Shown here in pieces: positions 1-6,034 of a stretch of 10,740 nucleotides of DNA (its first letter is position 1; the number at the start of each line of letters is the position of its first letter). The translations under genes were made by a program, and so were the position numbers. The stretch covers positions 1-10,740 of the forward strand of contig JBKHXU010000033.1 of assembly GCA_046565865.1 (NCBI GenBank). The letters are read 5' to 3'. The DNA comes from JBKHXU01 sp046565865. Lineage in GTDB: Bacteria; Pseudomonadota; Gammaproteobacteria; Acidiferrobacterales; Sulfurifustaceae. The notes under the pieces are model-generated. The model was not told where the DNA came from. It worked only from the letters and a program-made list of their open reading frames with translations, and searched no databases.

Positions 1-60
1 GCGACCGACGCGATCCCTCGCGTCGCTCTTCGAGTTCATAGCGCTCCTGCTCCGCAGATC

Positions 61-265
61 GGGCGCGCCATAGGGGGGGATCCAACAACCGCCCACACCT
101 AAGCGTTTATGTCCGGTGCCAAAACCAACCAATTCCCCGTCATTGCGAGCGCAGCGAAGCAATCCCCCACCGATGACTCCTACGTTACGAGATTGCTTCG
201 TCGCGATCGCTCCTCGCAATGACAGTTCATCGTGGGTGCCGTTGGGTCCCCTTTATGGCGCGCCC
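61..265. repeat. Nested inverted repeat (outer arms 61-86 and 241-265)
   Basis: Positions 61-86, read on the minus strand, match positions 241-265 on the plus strand. Both begin GTTGG, continue with a C-rich stretch, and end in the identical 12-mer TATGGCGCGCCC; about 22-23 of 26 aligned positions agree. Weaker similarity continues outward: the minus-strand block GAGCGCTATGA at about 38-48 resembles GAGCGTTATGA at 280-290, and each is followed by CGCGAGG. The simplest reading is two diverged copies of one repeat family in opposite orientation, the left one running off the window edge. The element at 139-223 lies between them. No coding sequence is credible here. Confidence 0.6.
139..223. repeat. 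Short palindromic repeat bounded by GTCATTG / CAATGAC
   Basis: The left end, GTCATTGCGAGC followed by a GCAGCGAAGCAATC block (139-164), is the inverted counterpart of GATTGCTTCG...CTCGCAATGAC at 191-223; the right arm carries about 7 extra bases. The spacer between the arms is 26 nt. The family of 'GTCATTGCGAG...GAAGCAATC' dispersed repeats is common in intergenic DNA of many bacteria. A second copy with the same ends lies at 5004-5130. No flanking target duplication is evident. Confidence 0.75.
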
Positions 266-296
266 TCGCCGAGCGCTCCGAGCGTTATGAGCCCAA

Positions 297-541
297 CCTC
301 ACAACGCGAGGCAGCGAGCGTGAGGGGGCAGTCGCGCCATCTAGGGGCGTGCTTTCTTTTCGTCCATTTTCTTTGCACGAGCAAAGACAAATTCGCCGGG
401 AGCGAATCTGGACGCGCGGTTTTCCAGCGCGCCCGGAGGGCGAGGACCGGGACGGTCCGAGTCACAAGGGACCCGGGGTGCAGGGGCGGAGCGCCCGCGT
501 AATACATTTATTACTTCGACCGGGCGCCGATAGGCGCTCGA
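297..541. repeat. Structured non-coding repeat: run of short perfect hairpins
   Basis: At least eight perfect inverted repeats follow one another: CCTCAC/GTGAGG (297-302/320-325), TCTTTGC/GCAAAGA (370-376/381-387, loop ACGA), ATTCGC/GCGAAT (391-396/402-407), CGCCC/GGGCG (430-434/438-442, loop GGA), GGACCG/CGGTCC (444-449/453-458, loop GGA), GGGCG/CGCCC (484-488/492-496, loop GAG), GTAATA/TATTAC (499-504/509-514) and GCGCC/GGCGC (524-528/533-537, loop GATA) flanked by TCGA on both sides. The overlapping reading frames here are arginine-rich and resemble no protein I know. The 'CTTTGC acga GCAAAG' and 'CGCCC gga GGGCG' pieces resemble a dispersed intergenic repeat I recall from other gammaproteobacteria; this is from memory. 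It is best treated as non-coding repeat DNA, possibly transcribed as structured RNA. Confidence 0.6.
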
Positions 542-542
542 C
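505..542 (+). repeat. 38-bp hairpin repeat, copy A (upstream of mgtE)
   Basis: This is the distal end of the hairpin run. It consists of CATTTATTAC, then TCGAC, then a GGCGCC-GATA-GGCGC stem-loop ending in TCGAC. A second copy occurs on the minus strand at 10687-10724, with the same three blocks and total length and a loop reading GGTA instead of GATA. The two differ otherwise only by a 2-nt shift of the middle block. Confidence 0.65.
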
Positions 543-583
543 TAACAGAGAGCAAAAGTTGCACAAAAAAAATCGAAAACGTT

Positions 584-611
584 TTGCGCACCCGCGCGAC
601 TGCTCTACACT
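584..611 (+). promoter_or_regulatory. Putative sigma-70-type promoter of mgtE
   Basis: TTGCGC (584-589) and TACACT (606-611) are separated by 16 nt. The -35 matches consensus at 3 of 6 positions and the -10 at 4 of 6. Transcription would start near 618, giving a leader of about 24 nt to the ATG at 642. The flanking A-rich tract (565-572) separates it from the hairpin repeat. The leader is too short for an M-box magnesium riboswitch. The call rests on pattern matching alone. Confidence 0.35.
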
Positions 612-641
612 CCGCGTTCGCAAACGCCCTAATTGAACGTC

Positions 642-1997
642 ATGGCTAAGGCGCGTCAGCAGCAAAAGACCGACCATTTGCAAGCGTTACTCGCGGCCCT
701 CGAGGCCGGCGGCGAGGACGATGTGCGCGCGTTGCTTGCCGAACTGCATCCCGCCGATATCGCCAACCTGCTCGAGTCCGTTCCGCCCGAGAGCCGGCCC
801 ATCGTCTGGGCGCAGGTCGATACCGAGCGCAAGGGCGAGACCCTGCTCGAACTGCCGGAATCGGTGCGCGCCGATCTCGTTAAATTGATGGACGACGCCG
901 CGCTGGTGGCGGCGGCGCGCACGCTCGATACCGACGACATCGCCGATCTACTGCCGGAACTGTCGGACGACGTCATCGCCGAGATCCTGCTCGCGCTCGA
1001 CAAGCAGGATCGGCAGCGGCTCGATACCGTGCTGTCGTATCCCGAGGACAGCGCCGGCGGATTGATGAACGTCGATGCCATCACCGTGCGCGAGAACATT
1101 ACCTGCGAAGTGGTGTTGCGGTACTTGCGTCGGCGCGAGGAATTGCCCGACAGCACCGACGCGATCTACGTGGTCGATCGCAACGACCGGCTGGTCGGGT
1201 TGTTGCCCATTACCAAGTTGTTGACCGCCGATCCGCAGACGCGTGTCTCGCAGATAATGGAGCGCGAGTACACCGCGTTCAACGCCGAGGCGCCCGCGAA
1301 GGAAGTGGCGAAGGCGTTCGAGGACTATAACCTGATATCGGCACCGGTGGTGGACGAAAACCAGCGGCTGCTCGGACGCATCACGGTCGACGACGTGGTC
1401 GACGTCATTCGTGAAGAGGCGGACCTGTCGATGATGGAAATGGCCGGCTTGCGCCAGGAAGAGGACATCTTTGCGCCGGTATGGCGCAGCCTCAAGAACC
1501 GCTGGGTGTGGCTGTCGGTGAATCTTTTAACCGCGTTCGTGTCGTCGCGCGTGGTCGGCGCGTTCGAGGGCTCGATCGAGAAGTTGGCGGCGCTGGCGGC
1601 GCTCATGCCCATCGTCGCCGGTATCGGCGGCAATACCGGCAATCAAACCATCACCATGATCGTGCGCGCGTTGGCGCTCGGCACGGTGCATCCGAGCAAT
1701 GTATTCAAGTTGTTCGCCAAGGAGTTCAGCATTGCGCTCATTAACGGCCTGCTGTTCGGCGCGTTGATGGGTGCGGTCGCGTTCCTGCTGTACGACAACC
1801 CGGCGCTCGGTTTGGTGATGGCAGTGGCGATGTTGCTCAACCTGCTGTTGGCGGCGGCGATGGGGGTATTGATCCCGCTGGTGCAGTATCGAATCGGTAC
1901 CGATCCCGCGGTCGGCACCAGCGTGCTCATCACCGCCTTTACCGACACCGGCGGGTTTTTTATCTTCCTCGGCCTGGCCACGTTGTTCCTTGTCTGA
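642..1997 (+). CDS. mgtE: MgtE-family magnesium channel/transporter
   Basis: Integral inner-membrane Mg2+ channel gated by its own cytoplasmic domains. The 451-residue product shows the full family architecture: an acidic helical N domain (about 20-135), a tandem CBS pair (about 140-260), a linker helix, then five membrane helices (about 287-307, 315-345, 360-387, 390-416, 424-450). The pore motif GGNTGNQ is at 329-335. Asp421 (GTDPAVG) and Asp435 (FTDTG) are 14 residues apart, like Asp418 and Asp432 of the Thermus thermophilus protein, the latter being its pore Mg2+ ligand. I chose the ATG at 642. A TTG at 633 would add three residues, and neither start has a clear ribosome binding site. In related genomes mgtE often follows ptsI on the same strand; here it stands alone and opposes the PTS operon. 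No terminator is visible after the stop. Confidence 0.95.
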   Translation: MAKARQQQKTDHLQALLAALEAGGEDDVRALLAELHPADIANLLESVPPESRPIVWAQVDTERKGETLLELPESVRADLVKLMDDAALVAAARTLDTDDIADLLPELSDDVIAEILLALDKQDRQRLDTVLSYPEDSAGGLMNVDAITVRENITCEVVLRYLRRREELPDSTDAIYVVDRNDRLVGLLPITKLLTADPQTRVSQIMEREYTAFNAEAPAKEVAKAFEDYNLISAPVVDENQRLLGRITVDDVVDVIREEADLSMMEMAGLRQEEDIFAPVWRSLKNRWVWLSVNLLTAFVSSRVVGAFEGSIEKLAALAALMPIVAGIGGNTGNQTITMIVRALALGTVHPSNVFKLFAKEFSIALINGLLFGALMGAVAFLLYDNPALGLVMAVAMLLNLLLAAAMGVLIPLVQYRIGTDPAVGTSVLITAFTDTGGFFIFLGLATLFLV

Positions 1998-2129
1998 AGC
2001 ATGGGATTCCGCACATAGCCCGAAATCTACCCTTCGTCCGCCGAAACGTGGCGTTGGGCCGGCGCTATGCGATAGTAAAGGCGTTCCGTTGTTGTCGACG
2101 TGCGACGCACCGTATCGGGGGTCGACAGG

Positions 2130-2528
2130 ATGCTGCCTAACATACTGCAAGTGCTGACCGGTGCCGTAAAAAGCCGGCACTGCCTTGCCGTGCGCTATGC
2201 CGACCAGCGACAGATCCGGGTCGTCGAGCCGCACGCCATCTACACCGACGAGCGCGGCGAGTTGGTGCTCGATGCCTATCAGACCCGCGGTTACTCCGCG
2301 TCCGGGCGTCCGCCGCCGTTCTGGCGGCCATTGCGGTTGAAAAAGATCAGCGGCGTGCAGGTATTGAAGGAGAGTTTCGTGCCGCGCGCGTCCGAAGGCT
2401 TCAGCGCCGCGCGTCTCAAGTATCGCAAGGGCCTGGTGGCGATCGTCGAACAGCCGCCGGCCGCGTTCGTTTATCCCACCGCCACCAGCGACATGGGCCC
2501 GCCGCGACCGCCGAGCCTGCGGCGCTAG
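2130..2528 (+). CDS. Small stand-alone WYL-like domain protein
   Basis: The predicted product has 132 residues. Its core (about 12-83) follows the pattern of WYL domains: a basic/aliphatic strand ending in VRY (21-23), an R-x-VEPHAIY stretch (30-38), GELVLDAYQTRG (43-54), SASG with an aromatic-containing W-R-P-L-R-L segment (65-70), then a KISGVQVLKESF strand (72-83). WYL domains bind ligands or nucleic acid and usually sit behind a DNA-binding domain. Here there is no helix-turn-helix, and the C-terminus (107-132) is proline-rich and probably disordered. The ATG at 2130 is preceded by GGGGG 8 nt upstream; a GTG at 2100 would add ten residues. The gene lies 132 nt after mgtE, and its stop is 3 nt from the opposing ptsI stop. 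A WYL-like fold is an inference from the pattern; the function is unknown. Confidence 0.75.
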   Translation: MLPNILQVLTGAVKSRHCLAVRYADQRQIRVVEPHAIYTDERGELVLDAYQTRGYSASGRPPPFWRPLRLKKISGVQVLKESFVPRASEGFSAARLKYRKGLVAIVEQPPAAFVYPTATSDMGPPRPPSLRR

Positions 2529-2531
2529 GCC

Positions 2532-4271
2532 TTAGCCAATTCCGTCCGCCGCATTGAGCGCGTCCACGAGTTCGTGGACCGTGCGCGTGTCGCGCGTTTT
2601 CAGCACGCGCCGCGCGAACCGGGTCAGTACCTGCAAGCGGCTGCTGCGCACGCTTTGCTTCACCAACAGCAGCGTCGCCGGATGCATGCTGAACTCGCTC
2701 AGGCCCAGCCCCAGCAACAGCCGCGTATAACGCGGGTCGCCCGCCATCTCGCCGCACATGGCGACCGGGATGCGCGCCTTCTTGCCGGCCTTGAGCGTCA
2801 CATCGATCAGGCGCAGCACCGATGGATGCAGCGGGTCGTACAGGTAGCTGACGGTGTCGTCGACGCGATCGATGGCGAGCGTGTATTGAATGAGATCGTT
2901 GGTGCCGATGGAAAAGAAATCGAGATACGGCGCGAACAGATCGGCCGATATCGCCGCTGCCGGTACCTCGATCATGCCGCCGATGGGGATGCGCGCGTTG
3001 AATTTCTCGCCCTCGCGTTTAAGCGCCGATTTGGTTTCCTCGATCAGGTCGAGCACGCGGAACAGCTCCTCCTGGCTCGACAGCATCGGGATCATCAGCC
3101 GCACGCGGCCGAACGCCGAGGCACGCAGGATCGCCCGTAGCTGCGGCCGGAACAAACCGGGATCGTGCAGACACAGGCGCACGGCGCGCAGCCCGAGCGC
3201 CGGGTTGACCGACGGTGCGGTGATGGAACGGCCGCCATCGACCTGTTTGTCGGCGCCGAGGTCGAGCGTGCGGATGGTGACAGGCTTCGCCGGCATGGCG
3301 CGTGCCACGCGCGTGTAGGCGCGGAACTGTTCTTCTTCCGACGGCGCGCTGGCGCGGTTCATGAACAAAAATTCCGTGCGGTAGAGACCAATGCCGGCGG
3401 CGCGCGCCTCCACCGCGGCGCGCACGTCGGCCGGCAGCTCGATGTTGGCCATCAGCTGCACGCGCTTGCCGTCGCGCGTCAGCGCCGGCGACAGCCGCAA
3501 CCGGCGCAGCTCCAGGCGCCGGCGCAGGATCGCACGCTGGCGCTGCTGATACTCCGCAACCGTCTGCGTGTCCGGGCTTATCAGCAGCACGCCGCGCTTG
3601 CCGTCGACGATGATATCTTCGCCGTGGCGCACGTAGCGCGTAGCGTTGTGCACCGAGACGATCGCCGGGATGCCGAGACTGCGCGCCAGGATCGCGGTGT
3701 GCGAGATCGGGCCGCCCATGTTGGTCACGAACGCCCGCACCTGTTTGGCCTTGAGCACAACAGTATCGGCGGGGGTTAGATCGTTGGCGACCACGATCTC
3801 GCCGTCGCCGAGTTCTTCCTCGGCGTCGCCGCCGACATTAAGCAGATTGCGCAACACGCGATCGACGACGTGCACGACGTCGGTTTTCTTGTTGCGCAGA
3901 TACGGGTCCTCCATGCGCTCGAACATGCCGCTCAGCTGGTCCCGCTGAACTTTGAGCGCCCACTCCGCATTGCGCCGCTGATCGCGAATAATGTCGATCG
4001 GCGCCTCGGAGATCATCTTGTCGTCCAAGATCAGCACGTGCGTATCGAGGAAGCTCGCAGCCTCGGCCGGCGCCCCGGCCGGAATGTGATCGCGGATCTT
4101 GATGAGCTGTGCGCGCGCGGCCTCGACCGCGTGCTTAAAGCGCGCGATCTCGTCCTCGATTTGTTCCGGTGGCAGCAGGTTTTCGACGATGTCGGGCAGC
4201 TCGCGCGCGAGCAGACAGGCGCGGCCGATGGCGATCCCGTCGCTGACGCCGGCGCCGTGCAGCGCCAGCAT
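2532..4271 (-). CDS. ptsI: PTS enzyme I (phosphoenolpyruvate-protein phosphotransferase)
   Basis: Cytoplasmic enzyme that takes phosphate from phosphoenolpyruvate and passes it to HPr. The 579-residue product has the normal enzyme I length. The N-terminal HPr-binding/phosphohistidine part contains the active-site motif GGPISHTAILARSLG with His191. The C-terminal PEP-binding barrel contains GLYRTEFLFM (295-304), the signature DFFSIGTNDLIQYTLAIDR (451-469) and the catalytic CGEMAGDP with Cys506. There is no N-terminal GAF domain, so it is an EI-type rather than PtsP (EI-Ntr). The start ATG overlaps the HPr stop as TAATG, and GAGGA lies 6 nt upstream inside the HPr gene, which indicates translational coupling. 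It is the last gene of the minus-strand train; no clear terminator follows in the 3-nt gap to the convergent gene. Confidence 0.97.
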   Translation of the reverse strand: MLALHGAGVSDGIAIGRACLLARELPDIVENLLPPEQIEDEIARFKHAVEAARAQLIKIRDHIPAGAPAEAASFLDTHVLILDDKMISEAPIDIIRDQRRNAEWALKVQRDQLSGMFERMEDPYLRNKKTDVVHVVDRVLRNLLNVGGDAEEELGDGEIVVANDLTPADTVVLKAKQVRAFVTNMGGPISHTAILARSLGIPAIVSVHNATRYVRHGEDIIVDGKRGVLLISPDTQTVAEYQQRQRAILRRRLELRRLRLSPALTRDGKRVQLMANIELPADVRAAVEARAAGIGLYRTEFLFMNRASAPSEEEQFRAYTRVARAMPAKPVTIRTLDLGADKQVDGGRSITAPSVNPALGLRAVRLCLHDPGLFRPQLRAILRASAFGRVRLMIPMLSSQEELFRVLDLIEETKSALKREGEKFNARIPIGGMIEVPAAAISADLFAPYLDFFSIGTNDLIQYTLAIDRVDDTVSYLYDPLHPSVLRLIDVTLKAGKKARIPVAMCGEMAGDPRYTRLLLGLGLSEFSMHPATLLLVKQSVRSSRLQVLTRFARRVLKTRDTRTVHELVDALNAADGIG

Positions 4272-4540
4272 TATTCGTCCTCGCCGAAGCGGTTTTCGAT
4301 CAAGGCGGTCAGCGCCTGCAGCGCGCGCTCTTCGTCGCTGCCGCTGGCGCAGACCTCAAGCTGTGCGCCCTTGGCCGCGGCCAGCATCATGATGCCCATG
4401 ATGCTCTTGCCGTTCACCTGTTGGCCGTTACGCCCGAGCGTAATGTCGCTTTTGTATTCGCCGGCGAGGCTGACGAACTTGGCAGAGGCGCGCGCGTGCA
4501 GGCCGAGTTTATTGCAGATGGTGACGGTGGCGCATTTCAT
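4271..4540 (-). CDS. ptsH: Phosphocarrier protein HPr
   Basis: Small cytoplasmic phosphocarrier of 89 residues. His15, in NKLGLHARASA, is the site phosphorylated by enzyme I. Ser46, in NGKSIMG, is the site recognised by HPr kinase/phosphorylase, whose gene (hprK) lies two genes upstream. The start is fixed by this fold and by a strong GGAGG (plus-strand 4548-4552) 7 nt upstream; the frame stays open further upstream, but the extension is low-complexity arginine-rich and overlaps the EIIA gene. The start overlaps the EIIA stop as ATGA, and the stop overlaps the ptsI start. The gene is sometimes called npr when its role is purely regulatory. Confidence 0.96.
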   Translation of the reverse strand: MKCATVTICNKLGLHARASAKFVSLAGEYKSDITLGRNGQQVNGKSIMGIMMLAAAKGAQLEVCASGSDEERALQALTALIENRFGEDE

Positions 4541-4971
4541 TGGCGCGCCTCCGTGCCGTTGTCGCGCGGCGTCGGCGCATCGCCGGGATTGGCGGCGCAG
4601 ACGATGCCGCCGCAGCCGCCCGCGAGCGCGCGATCGATGACGTCGTCCAGCCGCAGGTGCCGATAGTTCAGCACGCGCAGCAGCATCGGCAAATTCGCGC
4701 CCGACACCAGCTCGATGCGACCGCGTTTCAGCAGGCGGCAAGCGAGGTTGGTGTGGGTGGTGCCGTAGATGTCGGCCAGGATCAGCACCCCCTCGCCTTG
4801 GTCGAGGGTGCGAATGTGCTGCGCGATCATCTCGCCCATCGCTTCCGGCGCGTGATCGAAGTCCACGCCCGCGGCCTCAAGCTGCGGCGGACGGGTACCG
4901 AACGTATGCACTACCGAGCTGATCAAGCCGCGGGCAAAATCTTTCTGGCCGAGCACAAGAATTCCGATCAT
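4537..4971 (-). CDS. EIIA-Man-type PTS protein lacking the usual active-site histidine
   Basis: A 144-residue stand-alone domain of the mannose-family EIIA type. Recognisable family features are the N-terminal MIGILV strand, ILADIYG with the conserved Asp67, NLACRLL (75-81) and the strongly conserved NLPMLLRVLNYR (93-104). In relatives the first strand ends in THG or similar, and that histidine (position 9-10) accepts phosphate from HPr. Here the residues are L-G-Q-K-D, with Gln9 at that place. The usual TPxN after the Asp loop reads THTN (72-75). The reading of this codon stretch is unambiguous. The protein may therefore be a phosphorylation-dead or ligand-sensing variant. It lies between rapZ and HPr, and its stop overlaps the HPr start (ATGA). 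No ribosome binding site is evident before the ATG; a repeat fills the upstream gap. Confidence 0.9.
   Translation of the reverse strand: MIGILVLGQKDFARGLISSVVHTFGTRPPQLEAAGVDFDHAPEAMGEMIAQHIRTLDQGEGVLILADIYGTTHTNLACRLLKRGRIELVSGANLPMLLRVLNYRHLRLDDVIDRALAGGCGGIVCAANPGDAPTPRDNGTEARQ
4548..4552 (-). promoter_or_regulatory. Ribosome binding site of HPr
   Basis: On the minus strand GGAGG stands 7 nt before the HPr ATG, inside the end of the EIIA gene. It decides the HPr start and is one of the few strong ribosome binding sites in this operon. Confidence 0.7.
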
Positions 4972-5003
4972 GGGTGTATTAGCGCAATCAATAAAAAGAA
5001 ACT

Positions 5004-5130
5004 GTCATTGGGAGAAGCCGCTGGCGACGAAGTGACCGTGAAACGGTCATCCCGAGCGAACGCGAGGGGCCTCCTCCCGATCGATACTCGGATAACCGAA
5101 GGGAGATTGCTTCGCTTCGCTCGCAATGAC
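5004..5130. repeat. Composite dispersed repeat bounded by GTCATTG / CAATGAC
   Basis: The segment fills most of the 169-nt gap between rapZ and the EIIA gene. It starts with GTCATTG (5004-5010) and ends with CAATGAC (5124-5130), the same ends as the element at 139-223. The right end, GATTGCTTCGCTTCGC followed by TCGCAATGAC (5105-5130), closely matches the inner repeat arms there. Internally it holds a perfect 7-bp hairpin TGACCGT-gaa-ACGGTCA (5033-5049) and a GTCATCCCGAGCGAACGCGAGG segment (5047-5068) resembling another common dispersed repeat type. No target duplication is evident. It interrupts an otherwise tightly packed operon. Confidence 0.75.
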
Positions 5131-5140
5131 GCCCCGGGGT

Positions 5141-6034
5141 TTAGTTTGCTTTAGTCATGGTATCGGTGACCGGCGTCTCGGTTTTCAACTCCCGGTGCCG
5201 CACCTGGGTCGTCACGCCCTTGGTCGCGAAATATTCGGCGAGGCGGTTTACCAGGTACACGGAGCGATGCATGCCGCCGGTGCAGCCGAGTGCGATGGTA
5301 ACGTAAGTCCGGTCCTCGCGCTCGAATCGCGGCAGCCAGGTTTCGAGAAAGCGCTTGAGCTCGTCGAACATGGCGTGCACCTCGTCGTAGCGCTCCATGT
5401 AGGCGACCACCGGCGCGTCGCAGCCGGTATGGCGGCGCAGCTCCGGCTCCCAGTACGGATTGGGCAGGCAGCGCACATCGAATACGAAGTCGGCGTCGAG
5501 CGGTGTGCCGTGCTTGTACCCGAACGACTCGAACAGCAATGTCAGGCCGGTCGCATTCTCGCCGCGCACGAAGTTGTGGACCTGGTGCCTCAGTTCGTGC
5601 GGTGTCGTGCGGGTGGTATCGATGCGCAGTGCCGCCGCATACGCCAGCGGTTCCAGCAGTTCGCGTTCGCGTCGGATCGCCTCGAGCAGCGAGGTCTCGC
5701 GGTCGACCATCGGGTGGCGCCGGCGTGTCTCCTTGTAGCGCTTGACCAGGATCGATTCTTCGGCGTCGAGAAAAATAATGCGGTAGCTGATCCCCAGCCG
5801 CTCCAGCGCTGCCAGGCTTTTCGGCACGTCGGCGAGGAACTCGCGATTGCGCGCGTCGAGGCCGACCGCGGCGCGGCGTTCCGCCGACCGGTCGGATTGC
5901 TGTAAGTATTGCGCCAGCTGCGGCAGCAATGCCGACGGCAGGTTGTCGATGCAATAAAACCCGGCGTCCTCGAGCGCTTGCAGCGCGTGCGTTTTGCCGG
6001 AGCCGGATAGGCCACTGACGATGTAGAAATTCAT
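5141..6034 (-). CDS. rapZ: RapZ (YvcJ-family) nucleotide-binding regulatory protein
   Basis: A 297-residue P-loop protein. The Walker A motif GLSGSGKT is at 8-15. The C-terminal RapZ domain is recognised by FESFGYKHG (168-176), FVFDVRCLPNPYW (183-195) and GCTGGMHRSV (250-259). In Escherichia coli RapZ binds the small RNAs GlmY and GlmZ and guides RNase E to control glucosamine-6-phosphate synthase; YvcJ relatives hydrolyse nucleotides. The start at 6034 begins MNFYIVSG and overlaps the hprK stop as ATGA; the frame is open upstream but only within hprK. The C-terminal tail after VRHRELK is rich in Thr/Asp rather than the Lys/Arg end used by the E. coli protein for RNA binding, so the small-RNA role is not assured. 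Linkage to hprK, HPr and ptsI fits a role in carbon or cell-wall precursor control. Confidence 0.95.
   Translation of the reverse strand: MNFYIVSGLSGSGKTHALQALEDAGFYCIDNLPSALLPQLAQYLQQSDRSAERRAAVGLDARNREFLADVPKSLAALERLGISYRIIFLDAEESILVKRYKETRRRHPMVDRETSLLEAIRRERELLEPLAYAAALRIDTTRTTPHELRHQVHNFVRGENATGLTLLFESFGYKHGTPLDADFVFDVRCLPNPYWEPELRRHTGCDAPVVAYMERYDEVHAMFDELKRFLETWLPRFEREDRTYVTIALGCTGGMHRSVYLVNRLAEYFATKGVTTQVRHRELKTETPVTDTMTKAN

Noticed and set aside
555..632. Magnesium riboswitch (M-box) before mgtE
   Set aside because: Between the last repeat hairpin and the start codon there are only about 100 nt with no M-box-like paired elements, and the likely leader is only about 24 nt.
116..636. 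Two overlapping plus-strand open frames (116-502 and 232-636)
   Set aside because: They run through the repeats and hairpins, are arginine-rich, overlap each other in different frames, and show no recognisable domain or ribosome binding site. They are best explained as chance frames in GC-rich repeat DNA.
633..641. TTG at 633 as the mgtE start
   Set aside because: It adds only three residues, has no ribosome binding site, and the ATG at 642 is a stronger start codon, although it also lacks a clear site.
2048..2065. GG-N10-GC pattern before the WYL-like gene, considered as a sigma-54 promoter
   Set aside because: Only the GG and GC dinucleotides fit (TGGC then CCGGC); the TTGC element is absent, and such matches are frequent in GC-rich DNA.
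1527..2234. Long minus-strand open frame of 235 codons opposite mgtE
   Set aside because: It is the antisense shadow of mgtE and the following gap. The translation is rich in Arg, His and Gln, typical of reverse frames of GC-rich genes.
2521..2545. Near-palindrome around GGCCTTAGCC at the convergent stops, considered as a bidirectional terminator
   Set aside because: The stem is short and imperfect and no T-run follows on either strand.
4541..4741. Upstream extension of the HPr reading frame
   Set aside because: The added 67 residues are arginine-rich antisense-frame-like sequence inside the EIIA gene, and HPr is full length from 4540 with a good ribosome binding site.
4972..5010. Possible promoter before the EIIA gene (ATGACA and TAATAC on the minus strand)
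   Set aside because: The hexamers are 21 nt apart, too far for a sigma-70 promoter, and the first is part of the repeat end.
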